Shown: positions 37,761 through 49,896 of the stretch, piece after piece
Position numbering within the stretch: the first letter of the stretch is position 1
How the letters are laid out: the number at the start of each line of letters is the position of its first letter
Source of the DNA: Acridotheres tristis
Lineage: Eukaryota > Chordata > Aves > Passeriformes > Sturnidae
Assembly (NCBI GenBank): GCA_037013685.1
Contig: CM072896.1
Span: forward strand, 12,287,444 to 12,351,443
Length of the DNA: 64,000 bases
Direction of reading: 5' to 3'
Program-made: the position numbers and the translations under genes
The notes under the pieces: generated by a model
Seen by the model: only the letters and a program-made list of their open reading frames with translations
What the model was told of the DNA's origin: nothing
Databases searched by the model: none

Positions 37761-39577
37761 ACACTTGCAAAGTTGACTATTTCTTTGGTGAAATGAGTTA
37801 ATAAATAAATGCTACTACAAAATAACAAATGGTATATTTATGTTCATAACTTTGGCTAAAACTGGAAGTTCACACCCAGAAACTGACAGCACCCTCTCAT
37901 GGCTTGTCATGCTTGTCAACTGCCTGTGACATTTGGTCATTTTCCCTAAAATTGCATTTCCTGGAATCATGTGATTATGCAAAACCTCAGTTTCTCATTT
38001 TCTAACCCTCCCAACTGCAGAGAAAATCTAGCAAGCATGAATGATAAAGCAGATGAAAGGAGACAGCACATAACAGACACAACATTATTTTCTCAGACTT
38101 TCTTTTTTGATTTATTTATTCTGCTCATCTTTGTTCAGGAGCTTGACATATTTATGACTGCTTGGGCTTGGCAAATGTGCTCTTTTGACCATTTTAAACA
38201 CATGGAAAAAAATATTAAAGGCCATCAGACTTGTACAAAATCATTTATACTGTAAGAAAATAATTGTGTTTAATCAGGATTTATTTTAAGTATATTATAT
38301 AAAGCAGGAACAGATTTTTTTTTCCTGACATGTTGGATGTTACTGCTTTTCTACAGGAATACGTCTTCCAATACTAGATGCTTTCTACTGTAAGCAGTTC
38401 CTTTGGACTTAAAAATATGGATTACAGCTGTCTTTGCAGTTATATCTGATATGACATAAAATCAGTATAGGAGAGTATATATATCAGTATATAGAGTATA
38501 GAAGAATGAGAATATTTATGATGGTATGAGAAGATTTATATTATTCCTACTATTTGGAATACTATTTAGAATGCTTTCAGTGTATATTAAAATTTATATC
38601 GTTAACATTATATGAAGGTCTCTCAGGTCTATGCTATTAATATCTGCACAACTTGATTTTACTTGCAAGACAACAAGGTTATATGGGTTTTTTAATACTC
38701 TGAAAGGTTCTGAAAAAGAAAACAAACAAATAAAACTGGTGTCTGCTTCACCAAAACCATCAATGAAGTGCAGGAAGGAGTGATGGAGACACACACTGCC
38801 TCAGTGTGCTCCAGTACTGTGATATCCAGACACATTTTGGAACCATCAGGAGACTGGACTTTGGAAAACTTTGCCCAAAGAATCCTGCAAGTTCCTGATG
38901 TTGACAGAAGGCTCTTGGAGTAAAGAGTAAAACTTCTCCAGGTTTCGCTATGAACAGGCTCAGCCTCATCAAGAGTGGCTTTGTGAAATATTCTTTGTCA
39001 ATGCTTCTTTTTTTAAGTTTATTTCATCATTTTAAGCCTTATTGATTTTTACAGCTGCTGGTGGTCTGACCCGAGGAATTGAAGAAAAGCTACAGCTCCT
39101 GCAACACCTCCTACTCCCAAAGTTTCAGATCCTGTATCTTTTGAATAGCTAAATAGGCTCATTAACTGTGTTTCTGAAGCCTTCCAACATATTTACTACA
39201 AACAAAAATAAGTATCTGTATCAAGCAATCTAAGTAATTATGTGCATTAATTATACACACACACATATATATTTATATACACATGCAGGGAAGATGGTGC
39301 ATTAGCTGTGTATTCCAGTGGTGTTGCTGGCATCCCAGCCCATCCTTTGTCCACTGATGGGGGCGTGGGGAGCAGACACAGTGGCAGTGCCTGTGTTGCA
39401 GAGGACATCACATCACTGTCCCCACACACATGAATCCACCCGTGGCACATGTCACAGCGCTCACCTCGAGTCACTGCAGAGCCCAGGAGGATATTCTGAG
39501 CACAAAAAATGTTCAAGATCAGAGAGTCAAGTAAAGAGCAAACAAAATTCCAATAATAAGCATTTAAAATCAGGAGA
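37761..39577. other. AT-rich non-coding DNA
   Basis: A TATA/AGTATA-rich tract lies around 38470-38600. Another short (CA)n/(TA)n patch is at 39254-39276. A 39310-39500 GC-richer patch with overlapping frames on both strands precedes the CR1 piece. No gene is recognised. Confidence 0.55.
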
Positions 39578-39800
39578 ATCATGGACTGGAAAAGCCCTCT
39601 AAGATCAAGAGCAGCCACTAAACTAACACTGCCAGGTCCACCCCTGAGACATGTCCCAAAACACCATTATCTACACAGTGCTTAAGTGCTTTGGACACTT
39701 TTGGGGATGATGATTCCACCACCTCCCTGGGCAGGCTGTGCCAATCCTGGACCATACAATCAGTGAATAAATATTCCCTGATATCCAATCTTGTTTTAAA
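39578..39800 (-). mobile_element. CR1 LINE 3' end fragment
   Basis: Read on the plus strand the segment gives the reverse complement of an avian CR1 tail: ATCATGGACTGGAAAAGCCC, CTCTAAGATCAAGAGC, AACACTGCCAGGTCCACC, GATTCCACCACCTCCCTGGG and CCCTGATATCCAATCT all occur in the right order and spacing. So the element lies on the minus strand with its 3' end near 39578. It is truncated at the 5' side as nearly all CR1 copies are. The typical 8-base tail repeat is not evident, and divergence suggests an old insertion. CR1 is the dominant LINE of birds. Confidence 0.85.
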
Positions 39801-42800
39801 AAGTGCAATCTAACTGAGAGTTAAACTTATCCATGCCTTAATTAATTATTTCAATGGGATTGTACGACTGACTGAGGACAAAAATATTACAGACTTTAAA
39901 AATTACTGCACATTTTAATACTAGCATGAAATATACACTATTAAAACATTACCCAACTTTCATCCTGATCTCTTTCTCTAACATATTTTAGTAAAATCAC
40001 TCCAAAACCAAGCTAAGGTATGTTCAGATGGAAATCCAGGGGCTGATTTGCTACCAAGGGGCTGGTGTCCGTGCCACAGGTTCTGCTCTGAGTGCAATGT
40101 CCCAGGAGTGCAGCAGGATGCCAAGTGACAAGTTGCTGTCCTAACATCAGCTACATCAGCATGTCCTAACATCAGCAGCACTGCAAAGGACTGACTGTGA
40201 GCTACCAACAAAAACACTCGACACTGCATTAATTTGCATCTCAATAAGCATTTTTGTGGTACATTTGAACTTTTTACAGGAAAGGTACTTTACACAGTCA
40301 TTGGATTGATTGTTTTGTTTTGTTTCACTGAATGTGGTTGAGGAAATAATGGTTGTGGCTGAATCACCAGTAGAAGGCAACTCAGGAGGACAACCACAAA
40401 TTGAGGATTTCTCACTTGTGGTGGCATTGCTGGCAGTAATCAAATACCCAGGAAAGGAGCACCACCCTGTGCTGCTCTGTTAGAGACATGGGTTATCCCA
40501 GGCGTTTTCCAAGTGGCAGATATGAGCTGGCAATCAAAAAAGAATTTATAAACATTCCCAAGCAGGTTTTCGAATGCTACAGATTTGCTTTGAAATTAGT
40601 AAGAGCTTTTAAATTGTTTTCTACTTCAGTAAAGATACTATTTTGTCGTATTCAACAGAAAACAACAATCTTGTGGAAGTCCTTGGAAGGTTTTTCAGTT
40701 TTCCCTTTCTCATCTGTAAAACTTTCAGTTCTACAATTTGGAGATGGAAAGAGTATCTTACTATGAAGGGTGATCAATTACAAATGATAAACAGCAAGTA
40801 GTAAAGTGATGAAAACTCAGGCACTATGATCAGCCTGCAAACATCCTTTGTGCTCAGCGTTTCACTAAAGTTCTCATTGAGCAATCATGAATAATGAACA
40901 CAATAGTAAAGAAAAAAAAACAACACAACTTTGTTCAGTTAAAAATTGGAAAGGAAAAAGTCAAATAAATTATTCCATATGATCAGTTTTCCCCTCCAGT
41001 TACTGCCTTATCCTCCTCTACACAGCAAGAACCGCCAGGACCTGCCTGATTTTTCCTGAAGTATTTTTTTACAATCTATTACAGGAGCCTCTCCTTCTCT
41101 GGCTGCACTCTCAGTCTGTCTCATGGAAAATATTTGATGGATTGCAACCAAGCCCCTCTTTGCATGTGAGTACTCTAATCCTACCAAACAAGACTGCCTG
41201 TTTTCAAAATAGAGAATGAGTTCCCCTACTTCATCCAAACTAGATTTATGTGAATGCCCAGATTTAAGGCAGGGATTCCTAGCTGTTCCCTCATGGGGAA
41301 TAAGATGAAAGAGTTAAAAATGCAGTGCTTTGGACAAAATACATGCATTTGTTCAAGGAAAAAAACTTATAACAAGAAGATATGCACGCCTGATGATGAA
41401 TGAAAGCCTGTTTGTACCTAATGTATCGAAGAAATTGTTCAAGAGCAGTTAATTTTGCCATTTCAATGTCTTTATGAGTTATCTGCCACAGAAGTACTTG
41501 TTTTAAAAGATGAGTTGCCTGGCAACCACTTTAACATAGACCAGCTGACTTTTCTGAACTTTGGGAAATGTTTTATTCATCAGCTGGTATTCTTTGCTCA
41601 CTTCCCTTCGTTTTCAAATTCCCTTTTCTGATTGTTTACATGCTTTTTACATTCTACAGAGCATCTTCATGGTCTATCCACTACCATGCAATAACGGACA
41701 CCATTTTTTTGCATAATTTACACCAGTTTTTGCATAAAATCACTTTTAAAAAGCAACAGGCACTTAAATTACATTCTTTATTGCATACATACTCAACTCA
41801 TCATGCGACTTGACCCAAGCAAAATGTATAGAGACAGAATGTTTGAGAGAGTTGTATTAATTTTCTCTATTCATCAGTTAAAAAATCATTATGAGAGACA
41901 TTACTTTTCTTCATGAATTGCCCACAGATCTATTGATATCAGTTTATGGTTAGGGAATTAAGATGCTGGAATTAAGACAGAAAGACTGTTTTGGATTACA
42001 CCACTTGGAAAAATCACAAGAAATTGGGAAGCAGGGGGAAAGGAAACATAGAGAAGTTCTTGCCAATAATGAAATAGTTCCCGAGGGAAATAACAGACAT
42101 CTCTCATTCTGAGGCTTTCCCTCTATAATTTGTATGGCAATACAGAACTTGAACAGACCAAAAGAAAGACACTGACATTTTGACCCACCTAGCTTTTTGA
42201 AGTCTTCATTATCAAACACAGTTTGATAAAGGCACCCTCATGTGTTGGTTTAATTCTCTGTGTGGAGAAAATCTTGTTTGATCTCCAGCTAAGGGACTGC
42301 AGCTCTTGAAGTGCTCACATGGAGTGGCATACCTTAAGGCCCTGACCCAAGGAGCCAGTGCAGGGGATGTTGTTTTGGCTAACAGTTTAGAATATGCTAA
42401 TGATGCCTTGAAAGGGGTTTGCAGTACTCACTCCTTCCAAACCTGAGGTAAGATGGTTTTCCTATTTTGAAGCAGCAGCAGATTCACACATGGTTCACTT
42501 TTAATGAGCTCTCTTGTTTAGGAAGTTGGTCTTGTTTACACATCCATGTAGTGTGTGTTAAAGGTGTAAGAAAAAAAAAAGGCAGTTACAAAAAGTTAGG
42601 TAAATGAAAATCAGGGAAATAAAAGCATTATGCCTGGCCTTTGGCATTGCACATGAGTTCTGCTGGTTTAACTTCATATTCTTCCTCTGGTTCTGACTGA
42701 TTTCCAAGTAAGTTAACAGAAATTGTTTACTGTTTAAGAAGAAAACAATTATAAGCCAATAGAACTGCCCAAAGGTTCTCTTTATAAAGCCATTAAGCAC
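39801..42800. other. non-coding DNA
   Basis: Frames of 76-96 codons occur on both strands (40156-40443 minus, 40488-40766 plus, 41008-41238 minus, 41950-42219 minus), none with a domain. A TGTTTTG-type repeat lies at 40311-40324. Nothing else is supported. Confidence 0.55.
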
Positions 42801-45800
42801 TGAGCAGTGGGCTCTGAGGAGGGCTGGAGTGGAGCACAGTGTGCACATGCCCTGAGCAGGACCAGCCCTGGCACTGGGGGAGGCAGGAGTCCTGCTTCAT
42901 GAAAATCACTCAGGAGCATATCATTTGTGTCACCACTCACTGAATTCAAGTGCCCAGGCAAACATAATTCCATTACCTCCTAAACCTCAGAGTTTGCCTG
43001 CACTGGTCCTGTGGATCTTTTTCCTCTCCCAGTCTTAGCATGCAAGGTGGCTACAAGAACCTGCAAGGAGCATTCCTCTAAAAGAGTCCTTTAAACAAAA
43101 TGCTTTTTGAACTTTTCTTCTGTTGCACCTTTCTTAGGGTGGCTGCAGTAAGTGAGGATTTCACCTTGCTTGTTCTCTCTTTTATGAGAGAATTTTAAAC
43201 TATTCACAGTCTCTCTGCCAAGCTGCAAAATGATAACATCTTTTAAAAAATAGGAGTGAAAACATTATCTATGACTGATTTATTCAGATCATTAGCAAAA
43301 TTCTCATTAAATTTAGTAGAATCTTCTTTCTAGGACTTCATCTGAAAGAGGTTGTTTGGCTCAGAAATAAAAGGCCAACTGAAGGCCCAAATTTGTTTTG
43401 TTGCTGCTTTATAGCTATGCTGTTCAAAGAAGAATCTCATATTTAGATCTATTAAGTCCTGAAGAATTTTACAATTGTACTAGCACATGTAAATTGTGTA
43501 GGTGTTGAACTGCAGGCCCAGGCTGAAGGATTACCAAAGCACCAGACTGATATGTGCTCATATATTTCATAAACTCAAAGCAGTACACCCTCATTGTGGT
43601 CTTGCAAAAGGAGTCTGGGATTCAGTCCTCTGGTACAGGCTCAGGGAAACATTAATCTCATTCACTCAAGTGTTTTACTAAATAAGAAGCTATTCCCAGG
43701 CAACGTCATAATTCACATCTTGTGTAGCTTTGGCTGGAGTGGATTAAGTCAAAGTATGCCCAAAGGCAACCATGGAAGTGTAATTACAGGCAGAGGTCAC
43801 AAACGAGGAAAATTGTACAGGTACATCAAAATTAAATTCTTCCTCCAACTATCATTTCCAGATAATGCTCACATGTAAAATTCATAAATATATGAATAAT
43901 TTGTAGTATATAAATATTTGTAGTATATCAAATTCATAATAATTTGTAGTTAAATTAAAAGCGTTCACTAATTAGTAGATCACTTTATCATTCCATGTTT
44001 GGATACTACTCCCTTCTCAGTGAACATCTCAGCTTCTCTTTCTCTGTATGCATCTTCTTTAATCATACTAGGAAATACATGTATTTCAGTGAATCTTTAG
44101 ATCCTGTTCCTGTCCATACATTGACACATATATACCCCACCACATTTGTATTAAATTACTTTCAATCTCTGTCTAGGGTGACTGGAAATCACCTTCTACC
44201 TGCCTAGGAAATGGTAAGAGACACTGTTGATATCCAACCTTTCCTTCAAGTGGAAGAAATGTTTTCCTAAAGGAAATCCTTGCTATTTAATGGTCTTCCT
44301 ATGTCCAAACTTGGCCTGCCACGTTTAGCTCTTTACCCCTCTGACACATAAAAGGCTTTCCAGAACAAAGCACAGAGGTTTGATCTCAGGTGAAGCAGGC
44401 ATGTTTTGAGCAAGACTAAATACTGCATCCCTCTGCAGCTTTCCATTACCATCTGGTCAGTGTAACTGGTGACACAGGGCTCCATAAAGAAAAAAAAAAT
44501 ATTCCTATTTCTATCTCAGTCTTCTCATTATTTATTAAATAACCTGTGAGGTTTGGTCTCTTGCCTCCTAGAGAAAGAGCCATATATTACTTAGTTAATG
44601 TTGTCCAAAAATAAACTGTGCTCAGCTACCAAAAATTCAAGGGAAGCTTTCTGCTTCCCTTCAAATATTTTTAATTTTCTTAAGAAAAACACAAGAATTA
44701 AAAATTAAGAAGGCTTTGTTTCGGAGTCAAAACCATATAATCAGGAAAAAGTCAAACTTCTTCCCAAATCTTCAGCAACTTTTAAAGTTTTCAAACACAC
44801 CCAAGGTACTACTAAGATCTCTTGTGTTTCAAGGGATTTCAAAACCTAAGTGTTTTGAAAGAACAATGTTTATAAACAAAGAAAGCAAAAATTAAGTTAT
44901 ACAAACATTCTTTCCTCTAATACTGTGATTGTTTTACAGAGAAATGTAGGACGGGTGAGTAAAAGGAAGATTTCAATGTCCTTATGAACGCCCTATAGGT
45001 CTTTTGCAAGGGAATTTGCTGCTGTCACGGTTGGGCAGACACAGAAATTCCCCTTTCTCTACTCACCAAACGCCCACCACTTCCCCTGTCCTCCTCCTGC
45101 CCCATTCCCTGGCTACAGGGCCAGGCTGGAAATACCAGGCATGCAGAGACACACATTGCTCAAAAGAAACAATATTCAACAAGTAAAAAGAAAAAGAACA
45201 TTTTGCTCGGATAATGGTTAAAATGCATCTTTTTTTAAAAAACGTTTTTGTTGGCAAGCAAGTTGCAGAATACTTCCTGGCATGCTTTACTGATGTATCT
45301 ATTATTTTATTATTATTACAATTACTGCCTACTATCTGTTATTAATATAGCTATTATATATCTACCATATGCCCTTACATCTTTCTATTCTAAAACTGTC
45401 TCTCTGTCCATGGGGGAAGAGCTGCCACAAGACCATCTGATCCCAAGTGATTGGATTAGTAGTAACTAACACAGACGGTACCAGTTGGTGGACTCCTTAC
45501 ACCGCCTGTGCTGCCTGCTCTCCAGCCCCAAATACATTTTTAGAAGCCTTAAGGAGACAACAATTAGGTGAGGTAATGGTTATTCTTAGCCTATTATCTC
45601 TCACGCAAATGCTGTTCCATAAATAAAACCTGAAGGATCTGTCAACACATGGAACTTACTCTAACATATCCTGGTGGCTTGAAAATGAAATGGGATCTTC
45701 AGATTTGTTTTCAGCTGAGTAAACATGGTGATTTTTAGCGCAGACCTTCTGAGATATCCTGGGTCAGTAAATACATGCAGATGGTAAAACAAATTGACAT

Positions 45801-46149
45801 AATATTAATTAAGGCACTCAGTATCCCCTAAGAGTTATTGTTTTGAACTAAAACTGAACTAGTTTTCTAAGGGAAAGGAATTTGTTGCACTGTAACTTGA
45901 TATTATTACTACAAACTAAATAATTTTTTTTCATTATAAAGGCTCCTGGTTTTCTCAAATCTAATAGTAATTGATTCCACATTTTCCAAGCTATGTAACA
46001 AACAGCTTTTTTATGCATAACTTGTATTCATCTTGGAACATGATATATTTTCAAAAGCATTACGAAATGAAGTGCATAAGCAGTCAGATTTGAATAGAAC
46101 ATATTATAATGTTCAATCAGCTTACTACAGGCCATAGCCTTAAAAATAA
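42801..46149. other. mixed non-coding DNA
   Basis: A degenerate TTTGTAGTATA-type repeat lies at 43888-43950. A TATTATTATTACAATTA-like patch is at 45300-45325. Open frames reach 96 codons without any motif. No gene or mobile element is recognised. Confidence 0.55.
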
Positions 46150-46470
46150 AATTATACCACGACTGCTGGCATTTGTGCTCCAGAGGGAGATGGTTAATTC
46201 TTCAATAAAAAGTAGAAGGATTTGCATCTGCCCTGGCTGACGACATAAAAGATCAACGTTTTTCTTATACTTAGGGCAAAATGCTCTCTCTAAAAACCAA
46301 GTTAATGCAATATTAAAGCTCCAGAGTTAAGCATATAAAAATGAGGATAGGCACCGTTAACGGTGATCATTCAACCTTAATTCTATCCTTCAGTGTGTTT
46401 GCATTAAAGCCTGATTTGCCATTGTGTGATTACTTCATAAGCAATATAATTAACAATATTAAGCAGCAGA
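46150..46470. promoter_or_regulatory. candidate enhancer block with palindromic MYB-like site
   Basis: The block contains an octamer ATTTGCAT (46220-46227), a CRE-like CTGACGAC (46243-46250), and the perfect 14-base palindrome CACCGTTAACGGTG (46352-46365), which holds a TAACGG MYB core on each strand. Dense TTAATG/TAATTAA words follow up to 46460. There is no open frame of note and little low complexity. These features suggest a conserved regulatory element; no alignment was available to prove it. Confidence 0.35.
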
Positions 46471-47964
46471 AACTGTAGGACAATCATACCAAATCTGATG
46501 TTTGAAAAAAAAATTTAAATCGTTCTATCGTGTACGTGGTATATTCCAAGTTTAACCTTATTATGGCTTGGGCAGGATTTTGCCTGTAATAAGAAATGCA
46601 ATACTTTTTATTCTTCACTTACAAAGTTATTCCCAGACTCTTCTGATATGATAAACAGAATATAATCAGGGAACAGAAGCATAAAAGGAGAAAGATGCAC
46701 TATATTCTACAGATATGACACAAGTTCTCAATCTTCAAAAAGCAAATTAGTCAGTTAAAACACTAGCATTTTATATAAAGCAATTTATTCTTATGAGACT
46801 CTAGTTCCCAAAAACTGGAAAGATATTTTACTTCCAACATAAACCTTTGAATAAATACAATAAGATAATTCTTAATGAACTACTTGGAAAAGCCATCCTA
46901 TAATCTTTTCACAGCGAAAAGATTTTCATGTATTTTCATACCACAAATTTGAAGCGTAGAAGCATTACTAAACCTAAAACACTACTTAATGTTACCAGTT
47001 AAAAAAAAAATAATAAATAACAAATATTCTTATCCCAAAAGGTAAATACCTGCCTTGTTAAGATTCTTCCCAATTCTTTCAGAATTGATTCTGCATGACA
47101 ACCCAGTTACATCCTCCTACACCTTTTTTGTTCACGTCAGATCCTCCCCCACCTCAGGCCTTACCTCAATGCAGTTTTTGCGCCAAAGTAATCAAATCAA
47201 TTGGAAAAATGTTTTGGCTAAAATCGGTGCCACCTCATATCACAAACAGAATATTTTTGGTACAGAGTTTATTTACACCACTGCTGCCTGCTTTCGTTAA
47301 AGCTATAGTGTAATAAATATCTTTATAGCTAACACACTTGTGTCCACACCAGGCTGTTACATTGATTTAAACACTGTCTGTTTTCTCAGCAATTTAGCTA
47401 AATTATTAAAACAATGACATAAAAAGCAGAGCATAGAGAGCTAGATGATAGAAAACAAAAAACACTTTCACCTCTCGTTTTCATCATCTTTTGTTTGAAT
47501 TTATATCTTGCAGATCATGTCTAAGCCTATAATCACAAAAAGCAGCCACATTAAAAAAGAAAGGGATTTGGAGGGCTCTGCAGCATTCCCATCTTTTCTG
47601 TAAGAGCTGCAAATATAGAAACTAGAAACATAAAGTGAAATTATCATTAGTTCTGTAGCGCATGAAAATGTCCTTTTTCAAGAAAATGTTCCACTTTTAG
47701 TTTCTTCTCCGTTTGTAAAAAAACCTTTGTGAAACTTTTTCTCATTATCTGTGATTTATTTCCTTATTCCTGGACCTGGAGTGTAATAATGGCCCAAATG
47801 TAATAGCCTTGACCTTTGCAGCTCTTCTCAGGGAGGTCACAGAGAATTTTGTTTAAGCAAGGATTTCAACCAGAAATAACATGATGCACTTAGATTATAT
47901 AGAGCTTTATCTACTGGAATGTACATTTCAGCTGTCCCCTGTGCCCAGCCACACAATCAGCACT
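46471..47964. other. AT-rich non-coding DNA
   Basis: Homopolymer A runs occur near 46506 and 47002. The frames at 47055-47313 are short and domain-free. A segment near 47775-47880 faintly resembles a decayed ancient repeat. Confidence 0.5.
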
Positions 47965-48080
47965 GCTTTATGAGCAGGGAAACTGAGGCACACTGAGTGA
48001 ATTACCACTGACTGAAACTGCCAAAGGTGGAATTAGAGGTCAAGTTTTCTGCATCCAATACTCACTTTAACCACAGTCAC
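47965..48080 (+). repeat. MIR-like SINE remnant
   Basis: GGGAAACTGAGGCACACTGA at 47978-47997 matches the hallmark of MIR ('GGAAACTGAGGCACAGAGA'). It is followed at the right spacing by GAATTACCACTGACT, CCAAAGGTGGAATTAGAGGT and CACTTTAACCACAGTCAC, parallel to the MIR phrases for 'AGTAACTTGCCC', 'AGTGGCAGAGCCGGGATT' and 'TGCTCTTAACCACTACGC'. The element is on the plus strand and old. Confidence 0.7.
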
Positions 48081-49105
48081 ATCCTTCCTCCCAGCACTGT
48101 CCATGTCCTTCCATAACAAGACAGTTATTATTTTAAAATAGAAGCGTGGGAAGGTTTGTGCAGATGAGCACTGGTATACTGCTCTTCTGTGGTGCTTATT
48201 TGAAAATCCCAAAGAATTTTCATCTCATTAGGCAATGCCCAGTAATAAATTTCTTGTCTCCACTCTCCTGCCTGCTTCAACCCATTGTCTCCTTTCCTAA
48301 TGCACTGCAGATCAGGACTGCCATTTTTGGTACAGCTCTAAATTCAGTTCTCTCTTTCTAATTACCGAAGTTTCAGGCTGTTAAAAGGAAAATAAATACC
48401 CCACATAAAAGGAGTAAACAAACTGGCACAAAGGGAGTATTAAGAGCATCCTTATCAGCAAGAAATTCCTTCTGTATTTCCTCCCACCATCTTGTCAAAA
48501 TAATAAAAAAGGAAACAAAATGGCAAACACTAATATTCAGATTAATAAAGACCCATATTATTCCCAGCTGTTGACTATAAGTGGCAATCCGTGTGCAGGC
48601 TTTGTACCCAATATGGTTTTCACAATACCCATATTTGTTTCTGCTTCTCAGTCAAGCTCCAAATAGTAACTGGTATGTAGTAGGATCTGTGCAGATAATT
48701 TATTGTCTGTCTCACATTTAAGGAACTGCAAAAAGAATGTGAAAAAACAAGGAAGAAGGTTTTTGTCCATTAATCAGGATCTTAGAGAGAAAAAGAATAG
48801 GGTTTTATTTGTTAATAGTGAACAGAGGTTCGTGCTTTTAGATTTCATGGCTTTCCATAAGGCACAGGCATTCATATGGTTCTCACATTTTCTGCAAAGT
48901 GAAGCCCAAGTTAAGTTCAAGCATTTACCAAAAGCTGTGAGAAATATCGTTTTCTTTGAGAACACTCACATTTTCCTCCCTGTGCCATCTCTTTTAAAAC
49001 CCATTCTACGTTTACATGGCCAAACGCGTATTAAATATTAATATAACACTTTTATTTTGGTTCCTGCTTATTTTCTAGGGGAGCATAACAATAAGTATTG
49101 CGCAT
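48081..49105. other. AT-rich DNA upstream of the CpG island
   Basis: The 112-codon plus frame at 48703-49041 and the 63-codon minus frame across it show no domain. Composition changes sharply near 49140. Confidence 0.5.
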
Positions 49106-49890
49106 TTGACAGCGCTGGCTCCATTATCTCCAACTACTTTTAAACGCCGTCTTTCAGCTTTCCAGCTTTCAGGGATCCGGCTAATCGGGAAAGCAAAAGG
49201 AGCGAGCGCTCCTCTCCTCCCGTGCGCTCCCAGGGCAGCCCGGCCAGCGGACTCCCGGCCCCGGGAGGTTTCCCACAGCGGGACGGTGCCGGGAAGGAAC
49301 GCGGTGCCACCCTCCAGGCCACTGTCCCCATGTCCTCCCCATGTCCCCACGGCACGGGAGGCGGGGGAGGCTCCGAGCGGCCGCGGCAGCGGGGCCGGGG
49401 CAGCGGCGGGCGCCGCGTTCTGCGCTCCCCGCCCCGGGAGCGGCACCGGGAGCGGCCCCGCCGGCAGCCGCAGCCCGGGCAGAGCGAGCACAGCCCCTCG
49501 GAACCCTGCGCATCCCCTCGGAACCCCGCACGGCCCCTCCGAACCCCGCACGGCCCCTCCGAACCCCGCACAGCCCCTCGGAACCCTGCGCATCCCCTCG
49601 GAACCTCGCACGGCCTCTCGGAATCCCGCACAGCCCCGCACGGCCCCTCGGAGCACCGCACTACCCCTCCGAACCCCGCAGGGCCCCTCCGAACCCCGCA
49701 GGGCCCCTCCGAACCCCGCACAGCCCTTTCGAACCCCTCGGAACCCCGCACAGCCCCCCAAACCCCGCACACTGCGGAGGGAGCCGAGCTGGTGGAGGTG
49801 CAGCGCAGCCACGGGGCCGCTGCTCTTGGAAGAGTCAAAGTGGTTTTCATATAGGAACTTCAATGAGTAACACTGTTTTGGGAGAGAAAG
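49106..49890 (+). promoter_or_regulatory. CpG island, candidate promoter/first exon
   Basis: GC-rich, CpG-rich DNA runs from about 49195 to 49800, flanked by AT-rich DNA on both sides. The left half is non-repetitive with a GC box (GGCGGGGGA, 49360-49368), a NotI-type GCGGCCGC (49377-49384) and CGGGAGCGG words; the right half is the minisatellite listed separately. Long frames cross the island on both strands (up to 254 codons plus, 262 minus) simply because stop codons are absent. A strong splice-donor match (AAAG then GTAAGG, GT at 49891-49892) follows on the plus strand, so a rightward first exon is plausible. Which gene or non-coding RNA it would serve is not visible. Confidence 0.6.
49494..49770. 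repeat. 20-bp GC-rich minisatellite, about 13 units
   Basis: The unit GAACCCCGCACAGCCCCTCG repeats head to tail from a partial copy at 49494 to about 49770. Units start at 49501, 49521, 49541, 49561, 49581, 49601, 49621 (30-base variant), 49651, 49671, 49691, 49711, 49731 (10-base half unit) and 49741. Units at 49501 and 49581 are identical, as are 49521/49541 and 49671/49691, so the array grew by duplicating neighbours and a four-unit block. The minus strand has GGGG-type runs separated by 6-7 bases throughout, fitting the G3+N1-7 rule for G-quadruplexes. Each unit carries about two CpGs. Confidence 0.95.
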
Positions 49891-49896
49891 GTAAGG
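49888..49896 (+). promoter_or_regulatory. candidate 5' splice site
   Basis: AAG followed by GTAAGG matches the vertebrate donor consensus in eight of nine positions and lies directly downstream of the CpG island. No partner acceptor or exon is identified. Confidence 0.35.

Noticed and set aside
49075..49863. 262-codon minus-strand frame, 254-codon plus-strand frame and others in the CpG island
   Set aside because: Composed largely of the stop-free 20-bp repeat and GC-rich DNA; residues are Gly/Ala/Pro/Arg-rich with no domain and the frames exist on both strands at once.
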